The notes under the pieces were generated by a model, which worked only from the letters and a program-made list of their open reading frames with translations, did not search any database and had not been told where the DNA came from. Positions 45,294 through 52,725 of a DNA stretch of 64,000 nt are shown here, one piece after another (position 1 is the first letter of the stretch; each line of letters begins with the position of its first letter). Source of the stretch: JAZDFC01 sp043808235 (lineage in GTDB: Bacteria > Bacteroidota > Ignavibacteria > Ignavibacteriales > Melioribacteraceae); contig JAZDFC010000095.1 in the NCBI GenBank assembly GCA_043808235.1, positions 186,001 through 250,000 on the forward strand. The letters run 5' to 3'. A program made the translations under genes and the position numbers.

Positions 45294-46271
45294 TTAGCTT
45301 ACTACTATCCGTGCATCCGCCGGCATTCCCGCTTTCAACTCAAAATTCGGATTGCCGATTTTCACTTTCACTTTGAATACAAGTTTTGTTCTTTCATCCT
45401 TAGTTTGAATTGTCTTTGGCGTAAACTCCGCAGTTGGCGAGATATATATTACCTTCCCTTCAAATTTTTTATCCGCAAAAGAATCAACCGTGACATCAAC
45501 TTTTTGATTGAGTTTTACTTTGCCTAAATCGGTTTCGGAAACATAGATTGACATTTCAACATTAGACAAATCTGCAACTTTAATCAGTGATGTCATCGGC
45601 ACAACCGACTCACCTTCTTCGGCAAATTGTTTTACAATAAATCCCGAAATGGGCGAAGTTACATAACAGTCACGAATGCTTTTTTCGATTATCGCCAATG
45701 CTGCTTCTGACCTCTCATAATTCGCTTTTCCCTGTGCTATTTCTTCCGGGCGGGCAATATTTTTAATTTTGATAAGATTTTCTTTTGCGGAATTATACTG
45801 AGCCTGAGCAATATCAAATCTTGCCAACGCATCATCGAGTTGTTTGTTTGTTACAGACTGCGAGTGGAAAAGGTTCTCCATTCTTTCTTTATCCGTTTTA
45901 GCAAGTTTGTAATTGGTTTCCGCTTGATTCAATCCTTCCGAGGCTTGCTGGATATCTTCTTTGCGTGCGCCCTTCAAAAGCAAATCGTACTGAGCTTTGG
46001 CAACATCCCGCAAAGCCGCCGCTTGTTTGTGTTGCAAGTTAAGCGATTCGGTGTCGAGTAGAATCAATGTATCCCCCGCTGTAATCGCCGCGCCTTCATC
46101 TTTTAAAATCTTTTCAATTTTACCGGCTACTTGCGAACTAATTACAATTTCCGTCGCTTCGATTGTACCGGATTCATCGATTATATTTTCGTCATTGCCA
46201 TTGCATCCCGCAATTATAACGACAATTATAGCAATGCCGATTAGTCCAAAAGCTGATTTCAGTTTTTCCAT
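45294..46271 (-). CDS. HlyD-family periplasmic adaptor lipoprotein (YbhG-like)
   Basis: 325 residues. N-terminal hydrophobic stretch ends in a lipobox IAGC (Cys23), so it is probably an inner-membrane-tethered lipoprotein. Then come the biotinyl-like half-domain (SSQVAGKIEKILKDEGAAITAGD), a long coiled-coil hairpin (about 75-185), the second half-domain (YVTSPISGFIVKQFAEEGE) and a beta-barrel domain ending KAGMPADARIVV. It should bridge the permease pair and TolC. Its ATG lies within the end of the TetR gene (13-nt overlap). Confidence 0.9.
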   Translation of the reverse strand: MEKLKSAFGLIGIAIIVVIIAGCNGNDENIIDESGTIEATEIVISSQVAGKIEKILKDEGAAITAGDTLILLDTESLNLQHKQAAALRDVAKAQYDLLLKGARKEDIQQASEGLNQAETNYKLAKTDKERMENLFHSQSVTNKQLDDALARFDIAQAQYNSAKENLIKIKNIARPEEIAQGKANYERSEAALAIIEKSIRDCYVTSPISGFIVKQFAEEGESVVPMTSLIKVADLSNVEMSIYVSETDLGKVKLNQKVDVTVDSFADKKFEGKVIYISPTAEFTPKTIQTKDERTKLVFKVKVKIGNPNFELKAGMPADARIVVS

Positions 46272-46876
46272 GGTGCATTCTCATTAATAGTTTTATTAAA
46301 TATATTTTTTCCTTTTTCGGTGGTGATGCCTTCAATTAAAATTCTAAAAACTGTAAGCGCCGCGCTGATGATCGAAAAATTATTATTCAAAATAAACTCG
46401 GGATTTACAACTGTTCGTACCGAGCCGACGAGTGTGTACATTATAATAACTGTCGGATAGTCTTTGAACAGTCCTTCCTTTTTTCCCTGCTCAATTACCT
46501 TTGTAACATTTGCAAGCATCATCTCTGTGCGGAATTTTTCCACCTCGTCCCATAAGGAAGGAAAGTGTCGTCTCATCTCATCCATCATTTTCGGGCTGAT
46601 TCTCTGCGATGCCCCGGCGAGAATTTGAATTAGCTGTTCAAGTTTTTCAATTGCATTTTTGTCGCTATTCAATGCTGCGAGGATTTTTGTCTTCATTTTG
46701 TTCATGAAAAATTTGGCTATCCCCATTATCAAATCTTCTTTTGAAGGAAAGAATTTGTAGATGGTCTTTTTACTCATTCTCATTTCGGAGGCTACATCAT
46801 CCATCGTGGTTTTATAAAATCCTTCTCTAAAAAATTTCTCTTCGCCAAGTTCAAGTATTTTTTCTTTTTCGTCCAT
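46259..46876 (-). CDS. TetR family repressor of the efflux operon
   Basis: 205 residues. N-terminal HTH (about 15-50): TTMDDVASEMRMSKKTIYKFFPSK is split across helices 2-3; the ligand-binding helical domain follows. It is the first gene of the operon and overlaps the HlyD gene, so repressor and pump are co-expressed. Its promoter carries an array of GGAAAC/GTTTCC half-sites, the obvious operator, giving autoregulation. Analogous to E. coli CecR (YbiH), which controls ybhGFSR. Inducer unknown. Confidence 0.9.
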   Translation of the reverse strand: MDEKEKILELGEEKFFREGFYKTTMDDVASEMRMSKKTIYKFFPSKEDLIMGIAKFFMNKMKTKILAALNSDKNAIEKLEQLIQILAGASQRISPKMMDEMRRHFPSLWDEVEKFRTEMMLANVTKVIEQGKKEGLFKDYPTVIIMYTLVGSVRTVVNPEFILNNNFSIISAALTVFRILIEGITTEKGKNIFNKTINENAPWKN

Positions 46877-46884
46877 TCTTCCTC

Positions 46885-46975
46885 TTGGAAACTATTTTGG
46901 TTTTTCTGGTTTCCAAAATAACAAACGGAAACTTATTTGTCAAGCATTAGTTTCCGTAGTTTCCGTAGTTTCCAA
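46885..46975 (-). promoter_or_regulatory. TetR-gene promoter overlapped by a six-half-site operator array
   Basis: Promoter on the minus strand: TTGACA (46943-46938), 17 nt, TATTTT (46920-46915). Half-sites: GGAAAC at 46887 and 46927, GTTTCC at 46909, 46950, 46959 and 46968. Two inverted pairs are clear: TTGGAAAC/GTTTCCAA (46885-46892 and 46909-46916) and ACGGAAACT/AGTTTCCGT (46925-46933 and 46949-46957), plus direct 9-bp repeats of AGTTTCC up to 46975. One half-site lies inside the promoter spacer. The rest of the 309-bp gap to 47185 is AT-rich and holds no gene that I can see. Confidence 0.75.
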
Positions 46976-47185
46976 AATTATTTAAATAATTTTTTTATTC
47001 TCTTTTTTCAATTACATTTTTATAAATATTATTTGAGATGCTTTTTTCTTTTGGGGTTGTCCTTGTTACTATCTATTTTGAACATCCGGTGTTATTTATC
47101 TGAATTTTATTAACGGAAAGATTTTAAAAAGTTATCTTTATCATGTTAAAAGATGTTTGTTCGTTTTATTATTAAAAGGAAATGA

Positions 47186-48130
47186 ATGAAAAATTCGAAA
47201 AAACAAACTGCCCTTGTCCTTGGCAGCGGTGGCGCGCGTGGATTAGCTCACATCGGAGTTATCAAAGCGCTCGAAGAAAATAACATTCCAATTAATATAA
47301 TTACCGGCACAAGCATCGGGGCGTTTGTTGGCGGCGTTTACGCTTCCGGCAAAAGCATAAGCGAAATGGAAAAGATTATTAGCGACGTTGACAAACTGAT
47401 GGTTGCAAAAATTATGATTCCAAAATTATTCGGACCGGGAATAATTGACAACAAACGGGTTATCGAATTTATTAAAGAATTAGTCGGCGATATTAAAATT
47501 GAAAATTTGAAAGTTCCGTTTGCATGTGTTGCAACCGATTTTGTTACAGGCGAAGAAGTGATATTTAACAAGGATATGCTTGCAGATGCAATAATGGCAA
47601 GCATGGCCATCCCCACAATCTTTCAACCGGTGCTTTCAAACAAAAGGTATTTGCTCGACGGCGGATTAAGCAATCCGCTGCCGATAAGAGTTGCAAAGGA
47701 AATGGGCGCCCGCAAAATAATTGCTGTAAATGTATCGCCGAATCCGAAAAGGATTACAAAAAAAATTAAAACGAAAAAAACAAAAGAAGTAAAAGAAATT
47801 ATTAAAAAACTTCCGTCGAAATTTTATAGTATGCTGCCCGAAAGCATTAGTTTGTTTGCGAAGAACGACGGCAAACAAAAAATTATCGAAAAAATTGAGG
47901 GGCAAACCAATTCCCCGTCAATGATGAATGTACTTTTGCAGTCGATATCAATAAGCACAAACAATTTGATCGAGCAGCATCTCCGGCAGGCAAAACCGGA
48001 TATACTCATTTCACCGAAGATAGAAGATTTTGACATGCTCGAATTCTATAAAGGAATCGATATTATAAAATGCGGATATGATGAGGCAATCAGATTAATG
48101 CCGGCAATCAAGAATGCTATAACGCGATAA
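47186..48130 (+). CDS. Patatin-like phospholipase (RssA/YlbK type)
   Basis: Lipid acyl hydrolase with a Ser-Asp dyad. Oxyanion loop GSGGARG at 13-19, nucleophile Ser43 in GTSIG, and Asp158 in DGG. 314 residues. A lysine-rich stretch (about 190-215, with KKIKTKKTKEVKEIIKK) interrupts the C-terminal half and may touch membrane or nucleic acid. No signal peptide, so probably cytoplasmic. ATG with AAAAGGAAATG-type upstream sequence. It is divergent from the efflux operon and followed by the hip locus. Confidence 0.9.
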   Translation: MKNSKKQTALVLGSGGARGLAHIGVIKALEENNIPINIITGTSIGAFVGGVYASGKSISEMEKIISDVDKLMVAKIMIPKLFGPGIIDNKRVIEFIKELVGDIKIENLKVPFACVATDFVTGEEVIFNKDMLADAIMASMAIPTIFQPVLSNKRYLLDGGLSNPLPIRVAKEMGARKIIAVNVSPNPKRITKKIKTKKTKEVKEIIKKLPSKFYSMLPESISLFAKNDGKQKIIEKIEGQTNSPSMMNVLLQSISISTNNLIEQHLRQAKPDILISPKIEDFDMLEFYKGIDIIKCGYDEAIRLMPAIKNAITR

Positions 48131-48271
48131 TTTCATTTTTGAAAATGCATGATCGTATTTTTATTTAAGAAGGTAATTACAACCATTCTATTATTCCGAA
48201 CTTTTTAGTTTTTGAACCGAGAGTCTTACAACCAACTTCGAACAAATTTCAAATCGCCTAACAACTAATCA

Positions 48272-48431
48272 TTACTGCCAAAGCAGTAAATATTGGAATT
48301 TTAATTACATTTGGCTGCAAATTAAATTTTAACGCACAATTATTACCGCTTACACGGTAATAATTTGCATTTTAATAATTATTCATTACATTTGCGTTTA
48401 CAAATTATAAAAATCACCGCTATAACAGTAA
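48272..48431 (+). promoter_or_regulatory. Three evenly spaced dyad operators upstream of hipB
   Basis: Consensus TTACYG-N6-CRGTAA. O1 48272-48289 (TTACTG/CAGTAA), O2 48343-48360 (TTACCG/CGGTAA, arms extend to 10 bp), O3 48414-48431 (TCACCG/CAGTAA). Centres are 71 bp apart in both intervals. O3 ends 4 nt before the hipB ATG and covers the proposed -10 box. HipB is the expected ligand, as in other hip operons. The rest of the 305-bp gap (48131-48271) shows nothing else. Confidence 0.75.
48397..48426 (+). promoter_or_regulatory. Candidate hipB promoter
   Basis: TTTACA (48397-48402), 18 nt, TATAAC (48421-48426). Transcription would start at about 48433, so the message would be nearly leaderless; this fits the lack of any Shine-Dalgarno before hipB. 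The -10 box lies inside operator O3. A Bacteroidetes-style alternative (TTTG at 48364, TACATTTG at 48387-48394) also exists. Confidence 0.4.
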
Positions 48432-48435
48432 TAAT

Positions 48436-48684
48436 ATGGATAATACAACAAATTTAGCCGGGATAATAAAATTTCACAGAAAAAAGGCCGGGCTAACTCA
48501 AAAAGGTTTAGCTGATTTATCCGGCGTCGGCAAAACAGTAATCTTCGATTTGGAAAAGGGGAAAACAAGTGTTCAGTTCGATACTATTCAGAAGGTGTTG
48601 AAAGTCCTGAACGTAAAAATAAATTTCGAAAGTCCCATCATGAATTTAATTAGAGTACAAAATGAGAATAATGAAGATTTATAA
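48436..48684 (+). CDS. hipB: HipB-type helix-turn-helix antitoxin/repressor
   Basis: 82 residues with an XRE-family HTH (about 7-62): IIKFHRKKAGLTQKGLADLSGVG, recognition helix region KTVIFDLEKGKTS and LKVLNVKINF, all as in HipB. It should bind the dyads just upstream and, with HipS, hold HipT in an inactive complex. Its end overlaps hipS by 23 nt. No Shine-Dalgarno is visible. In E. coli HipBST, HipB mainly augments HipS-mediated neutralisation. Confidence 0.9.
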   Translation: MDNTTNLAGIIKFHRKKAGLTQKGLADLSGVGKTVIFDLEKGKTSVQFDTIQKVLKVLNVKINFESPIMNLIRVQNENNEDL

Positions 48685-48973
48685 TTTCGGCAAATTTGCA
48701 GGCAGATTATTTGAGATTGAAAAAGGGAAATCGTATAAATTTATTTATGATGAAAACTATGATGGTCCATCAATTTCGCAGACGATGCCTGAATCAAAGA
48801 AGGAATTTGAATATACAGAGTTCCCACCATTTTTCGATGGACTTCTGCCCGAGGGCAGCCAGTTGGAAAATCTTTTGAGATTGACGAAATCCGACCGGAA
48901 TGATCTTTTTTTTCATTTGATGACTGTTGGAAAAGATTTGGTAGGAGCAATTACAGCCGGGGAAGAAAAATGA
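48662..48973 (+). CDS. hipS: HipS: separate N-terminal HipA subdomain
   Basis: 103 residues equal to the N-terminal subdomain 1 of HipA (Couple_hipA): IYNFGKFAGRLFEIEKG, then FFDGLLPEGSQLENLL and VGKDLVGAITAGEE at the end. In classical HipA this block is fused to the kinase; here it is a free protein, as in the enteropathogenic E. coli HipBST system, where HipS is the antitoxin. A second ATG at 48671 gives a more family-like start (MKIYNFGK). It overlaps hipT by 4 nt (ATGA). Confidence 0.88.
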   Translation: MRIMKIYNFGKFAGRLFEIEKGKSYKFIYDENYDGPSISQTMPESKKEFEYTEFPPFFDGLLPEGSQLENLLRLTKSDRNDLFFHLMTVGKDLVGAITAGEEK

Positions 48974-49896
48974 ATAGATGCCCGATAACGTACGAACTGT
49001 GTGAAGATCAAAAATATTCGGCGAAAGGATTAAAATTATTGTCTCCAAATTTAAAGGGACTAAATGATCTTGAACTGACGCAAGAAGAACTACTACATGA
49101 GTCGGCAGCAAGGGCGGTTAAATTATCTATTCAGGGCGTTCAACCCAAACTGAGTGCAAAACTGAATGTTGCCGAAAACAAATTCGAAATTGTCGATAAG
49201 TACGGTACTTATATACTTAAACCTCAAAATCCATCTTTTCCCCAGCTTCCTGAAAATGAAGATCTTACAATGCGGATGGCGAAGATCGCTGGAATTGAAA
49301 TACCAATACATGGAATGATTTATTCGGGAGAGGGCGCACTGACATATTTTATTAAAAGATTCGACAGGTATGGAAAAACCCAAAAGAGAGCGGTTGAAGA
49401 TTTTGCACAATTAGCCGGAAAATCCAGAGACACCAAATACGATTACAGCATGGAGAAGATTGCGGTTCTTATCGATAAATACTGTACTTTCCCTGTGCTT
49501 GAAAAGGTAAAGCTTTTCAGATTGACTCTTTTCAATTACTTAACCGGCAATGAAGACATGCACCTAAAAAATTATTCTATTTTAAGTCGGGAGGACAAAA
49601 TCGAACTATCACCGGCTTATGATTTACTAAATACAACAATCGCAATAAAGAATCCTCAAGATGAGTTGGCTCTTTCATTAAACGGAAAGAAAAATAAATT
49701 GACCAAAAAGGATTTAATTGAATATTGGGGAAAGGAAAGACTTGGCTTATCCGAAAGAAGTATTCGGGGTGTATGTGACCGGATTGTCGATTCATTTCAG
49801 AAATGGACGGATTTAATAGAAATAAGCTTTTTATCAAGTGAGATGAAACAGAAATATTCCGATCTATTGGAGAAGAGAAAACAAATTTTATTTTAA
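48970..49896 (+). CDS. hipT: HipT: HipA-like serine/threonine kinase toxin lacking the N-terminal subdomain
   Basis: 308 residues. It begins MNRCPITYE and YSAKGLKLL, as HipT proteins do, and has the glycine-rich loop SIQGVQPK at 53-60, ATP Lys84 (YILKPQ), catalytic Asp196 in GNEDMHLKN and metal Asp218 in LSPAYDLLN. All kinase residues are intact. In E. coli O127 HipT the loop serines (a SIS motif) are autophosphorylated and control activity; here only Ser53 remains (SIQ). The E. coli target is TrpS; the target here is not known. Confidence 0.9.
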   Translation: MNRCPITYELCEDQKYSAKGLKLLSPNLKGLNDLELTQEELLHESAARAVKLSIQGVQPKLSAKLNVAENKFEIVDKYGTYILKPQNPSFPQLPENEDLTMRMAKIAGIEIPIHGMIYSGEGALTYFIKRFDRYGKTQKRAVEDFAQLAGKSRDTKYDYSMEKIAVLIDKYCTFPVLEKVKLFRLTLFNYLTGNEDMHLKNYSILSREDKIELSPAYDLLNTTIAIKNPQDELALSLNGKKNKLTKKDLIEYWGKERLGLSERSIRGVCDRIVDSFQKWTDLIEISFLSSEMKQKYSDLLEKRKQILF

Positions 49897-49906
49897 ATAA
49901 ATGGAA

Positions 49907-50506
49907 TTACTCCGGTTTAATTCCCACAAAACGAATTACGCTTGCTTCGCCCTTATGGTAATTTCCTTCGTCAAGTTGAACGGATTCTTTTGTGAATTTT
50001 TCAAACTCAAGTTCGTTGAACATATTCACAACATCTTCAAGCGAATATAGCAATTCCTGTTCTTTCGGTCCGCCGGATGGTTTGCCGAGTTGCTCTTTTT
50101 CAAAAACTTCCATTATTAATTTTCCGCCGGGTTTTAATGCGGAAATAGTTTTAGCGGCAAGTTGAGTTTTCATTTCTTCATTCACATGGATAAAAATTAT
50201 TCCAATCGCATCGTATTTGTTCCCGGCAAATTCAAGGTCCTCGTATCCTGCAATTACATAATTGATATCTACATTTTTTTCGGCAGCGAGCAATAACGCC
50301 TTTCTTTTCCCTTCTTCGCTTTGATCGAATGCATCTACAACCCAACCTTTAACTGCCGCATAAACGGCATTTCTGCCTTCGCCCTCGCCCGGCAGTAAAA
50401 TTATTCCGGGAAATAATTTCTCGATTTCCTGTTTAAAAAATTCATTCGGCTCTGTTCCGTAAATATATTCCTGCGACGAGTATCTTCTATTCCAGTGTTC
50501 TTTCAT
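49907..50506 (-). CDS. Class I SAM-dependent methyltransferase, TehB/thiopurine-like
   Basis: 199 residues: WNRRYSSQEYIYGTEPNEF at the start and LLPGEGEGRNAVYAA as the SAM-binding motif I, with DAFDQSEEGKRKA as the acidic loop. This start pattern is typical of tellurite-resistance TehB-like and thiopurine-methyltransferase-like enzymes. The substrate is not known. Convergent with hipT (10 nt gap); ATG start. A terminator of the upstream sigma operon separates it from that operon. Confidence 0.8.
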   Translation of the reverse strand: MKEHWNRRYSSQEYIYGTEPNEFFKQEIEKLFPGIILLPGEGEGRNAVYAAVKGWVVDAFDQSEEGKRKALLLAAEKNVDINYVIAGYEDLEFAGNKYDAIGIIFIHVNEEMKTQLAAKTISALKPGGKLIMEVFEKEQLGKPSGGPKEQELLYSLEDVVNMFNELEFEKFTKESVQLDEGNYHKGEASVIRFVGIKPE

Positions 50507-50550
50507 AATTATTTCTTTTTTTAACAGCTAATTTATTGAAAGATTTCTTT

Positions 50551-50590
50551 TAAAAACAAAAACGCCGCTGATTAATAATCGAACGGCGTT
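50551..50590 (-). terminator. Rho-independent terminator of the ECF sigma operon
   Basis: AACGCCG (50561-50567) and CGGCGTT (50584-50590) form a 7-bp stem with a 16-nt AT-rich loop; on the minus strand TTTGTTTTTA follows. It lies 22 nt after the DUF4097 stop. Confidence 0.75.
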
Positions 50591-50612
50591 AACGAAATGG
50601 GATTCAAAAAAA

Positions 50613-51746
50613 TTACTTTATTCTTATAATGCGGATGTCCGAGTTGGTGGTTTCTATTCTAATTGTCTGTCCGCCGCCGTTTATTTTTTGATAAACATGA
50701 ATTTCTTTTTTGTCTTCCGATTTTTTTACAGTCTCATCTTTAAACTCGGAATAATAACTATGTTCTTTCCTATCGGATTTGCTTCCCCTAAGATTAATTG
50801 TTGCATCAATTGTAATCCCGGTATTGGCGGGAAGTTTTACAATAATATCACCGCCGTGAGATTTTAACCTGCTGTCGCCTTTTCCCGAAGGAAACAGTTC
50901 GGCATGAATTTCTCCGCCGTAAGTTGTAGCATTAATTGCTGCTTTAATATCTTTTAATATAATATCTCCACCTTTCGTTTCAGCCTCAACTTTACCGGTC
51001 GATCCGGTTAGATATAAGTCGCCGCCATAAGTGCTCATGTTTACCGAACCGGAAACTTTTTGTAATACAATATCGCCGCCAAATGTGGTTGTATTGGCAT
51101 TGCCGGTAATCTCGGCAGATTTAATGTCTCCTCCGTAAGTATTAACCGAAACATCCCCATCTACCCGACCAAGGGTTATATCGCCGCCCATCGTATTTAA
51201 ATTTGCATTCTTACCATTAATATTTCCAGTAGTAATATCTCCGCCCTGTGTATTAAGCGAGAGTTCACCGTTAATATTTCCAACACGAACATCGCCACCG
51301 GATGTGTTAACGTTGAGTTGCCCTTGTACGTCTTTTGTAGTAATATCACCGCCGGAAGTATTCAGGTTTACCCTGCCGATAACTTTTGATTTTACAGTTA
51401 CATCGCCGCCAGTTGTATATGCGTCAACATGAAAGTTAACCGGCATTGTAACGTCAACATCAACTTCTCCGCCCCAGCCGCTTTCGTTGGAAACGATTAT
51501 TTTGCTGCCGGATTGTTTGATTTCAACATCCTCCATTTCGTCCTCATCAACGCCGCGAACTTTGATTAACACCTCTTCTTTTTCCCATGTGCTTATCGAA
51601 ATGTCGCCCGGATTAATTTTGATTGACAATTCGCCGCCTTTTGATACCTTGAACGATTTTGTTTTTTCCTGGTAATCGGATGCCGAGCATAGTCCGAAAG
51701 CAACGGCAAATATTAAGAGTGTATAAAATATTTTTAAGCTTTTCAT
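50613..51746 (-). CDS. DUF4097 exported beta-solenoid protein with 11 GGD repeats
   Basis: 377 residues, signal peptide 1-22 (FGLCSA). The body is a DUF4097-type right-handed beta-helix: [TS]xGG[DE] occurs eleven times at a nearly constant 18-residue step from about residue 112 to 300. Such proteins are probably surface or periplasmic structural or adhesive proteins; the function is unproven. It starts 1 nt from the anti-sigma-like gene, so it is a candidate output or sensor partner of the sigma system. The protein ends with charged strands without a T9SS signal. Confidence 0.85.
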   Translation of the reverse strand: MKSLKIFYTLLIFAVAFGLCSASDYQEKTKSFKVSKGGELSIKINPGDISISTWEKEEVLIKVRGVDEDEMEDVEIKQSGSKIIVSNESGWGGEVDVDVTMPVNFHVDAYTTGGDVTVKSKVIGRVNLNTSGGDITTKDVQGQLNVNTSGGDVRVGNINGELSLNTQGGDITTGNINGKNANLNTMGGDITLGRVDGDVSVNTYGGDIKSAEITGNANTTTFGGDIVLQKVSGSVNMSTYGGDLYLTGSTGKVEAETKGGDIILKDIKAAINATTYGGEIHAELFPSGKGDSRLKSHGGDIIVKLPANTGITIDATINLRGSKSDRKEHSYYSEFKDETVKKSEDKKEIHVYQKINGGGQTIRIETTNSDIRIIRIK

Positions 51747-52709
51747 TTACTCATCTCCTTTTAGCATATTGGCAGCTCTTAATTTTATAAAATTGTTTTG
51801 ATCCGCCTCTGCATATTTATTTAATTCATTTTTTATTTTATCATCAATTGATATTCCTTCGAGTTTTAGGTTTGCGAACGCATTTATTGCTGCAACTCTT
51901 AACCCTGAATTCTTATCGTGAGAAAGTACAAACAGAAAAGCATCCCTGATTTCATTGTCGAAAGGATACTTCATTAATAAGTTCAACGTTTCCCTGCGAA
52001 CCGCTGGATTGTCATCGGTTTTTAAAGCAGTTACTAACGCTTTTTTAATTTGGGGATCGATAACTACTTCTACCTCATTCTGTGTTTTGAGTGCATTTAT
52101 CGTACGAATTCTGTCGCCTGCATTTTCGGAATTAACAAGCGAAGCGGCCAATAGTCTCAATATCATTTGATCGTCAGCCTTACCTTTATAACTAATTGGT
52201 TTAACGGCGTCAAAGCTAATCTCAATATCCCCCTCCATCGAAAATGGATTTTCTATTCTTATATTGGAAACATCTATTCCCTTTCTGTCAAAATCATCAA
52301 GGTCAATCGATTTTGAAGATGCCGTTATTTCCTCATCAATTGGAGAAGATGGAGCGAACAGCAAATAACCAACAAACAGACCGACCAGAACCATGGCCAC
52401 ACTACCCATTGCATATTTGTAATTAGGCATAAACAGTGCGGAGAATAAATCTAATGTCCTTGTAAAGAAATTGATTTTCTCGTTTTCGGCTTTTATTGTA
52501 TCCATTAGCTGCTTTCGTGCGCTTTGAAGAACGGCATCATCCACATTATGATTTTGCTGTAATGCTGAATATATGCGTTTAAGATTCTCATATTCGATTC
52601 GGTATTCATCCGATTCCAACAGTTTGTTTTCAACCAATATCTTTTCTTCGCCTTCAAGTTCATCCCAAATATATAACTGAAGCAGTTCGAGATATTTTTG
52701 ATTTTCCAT
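51747..52709 (-). CDS. Anti-sigma-factor-like membrane protein with periplasmic HEAT repeats
   Basis: 320 residues. The N-terminal part (1-50, QLYIWDELEGEEKILVENKLLESDEYR) resembles cytoplasmic anti-sigma domains without the zinc HxxxCxxC. A single membrane helix lies at about 99-118. The C-terminal half (about 175-320) holds HEAT-like repeats, e.g. NPAVRRETLNLLMKYP and NSGLRVAAINAFANL. Topology predicts the repeats outside the cytoplasm, where they could sense a protein ligand. It follows the ECF sigma gene by 16 nt, the classical sigma/anti-sigma order. Confidence 0.75.
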   Translation of the reverse strand: MENQKYLELLQLYIWDELEGEEKILVENKLLESDEYRIEYENLKRIYSALQQNHNVDDAVLQSARKQLMDTIKAENEKINFFTRTLDLFSALFMPNYKYAMGSVAMVLVGLFVGYLLFAPSSPIDEEITASSKSIDLDDFDRKGIDVSNIRIENPFSMEGDIEISFDAVKPISYKGKADDQMILRLLAASLVNSENAGDRIRTINALKTQNEVEVVIDPQIKKALVTALKTDDNPAVRRETLNLLMKYPFDNEIRDAFLFVLSHDKNSGLRVAAINAFANLKLEGISIDDKIKNELNKYAEADQNNFIKLRAANMLKGDE

Positions 52710-52725
52710 TTTTCTTTGCCTCTTA

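Noticed and set aside
48364..48394. Bacteroidetes-style promoter (TTTG-N19-TACATTTG) before hipB
   Set aside because: Matches the -33/-7 form, but the clear promoters elsewhere in the window are sigma70-like, so it is kept only as an alternative.
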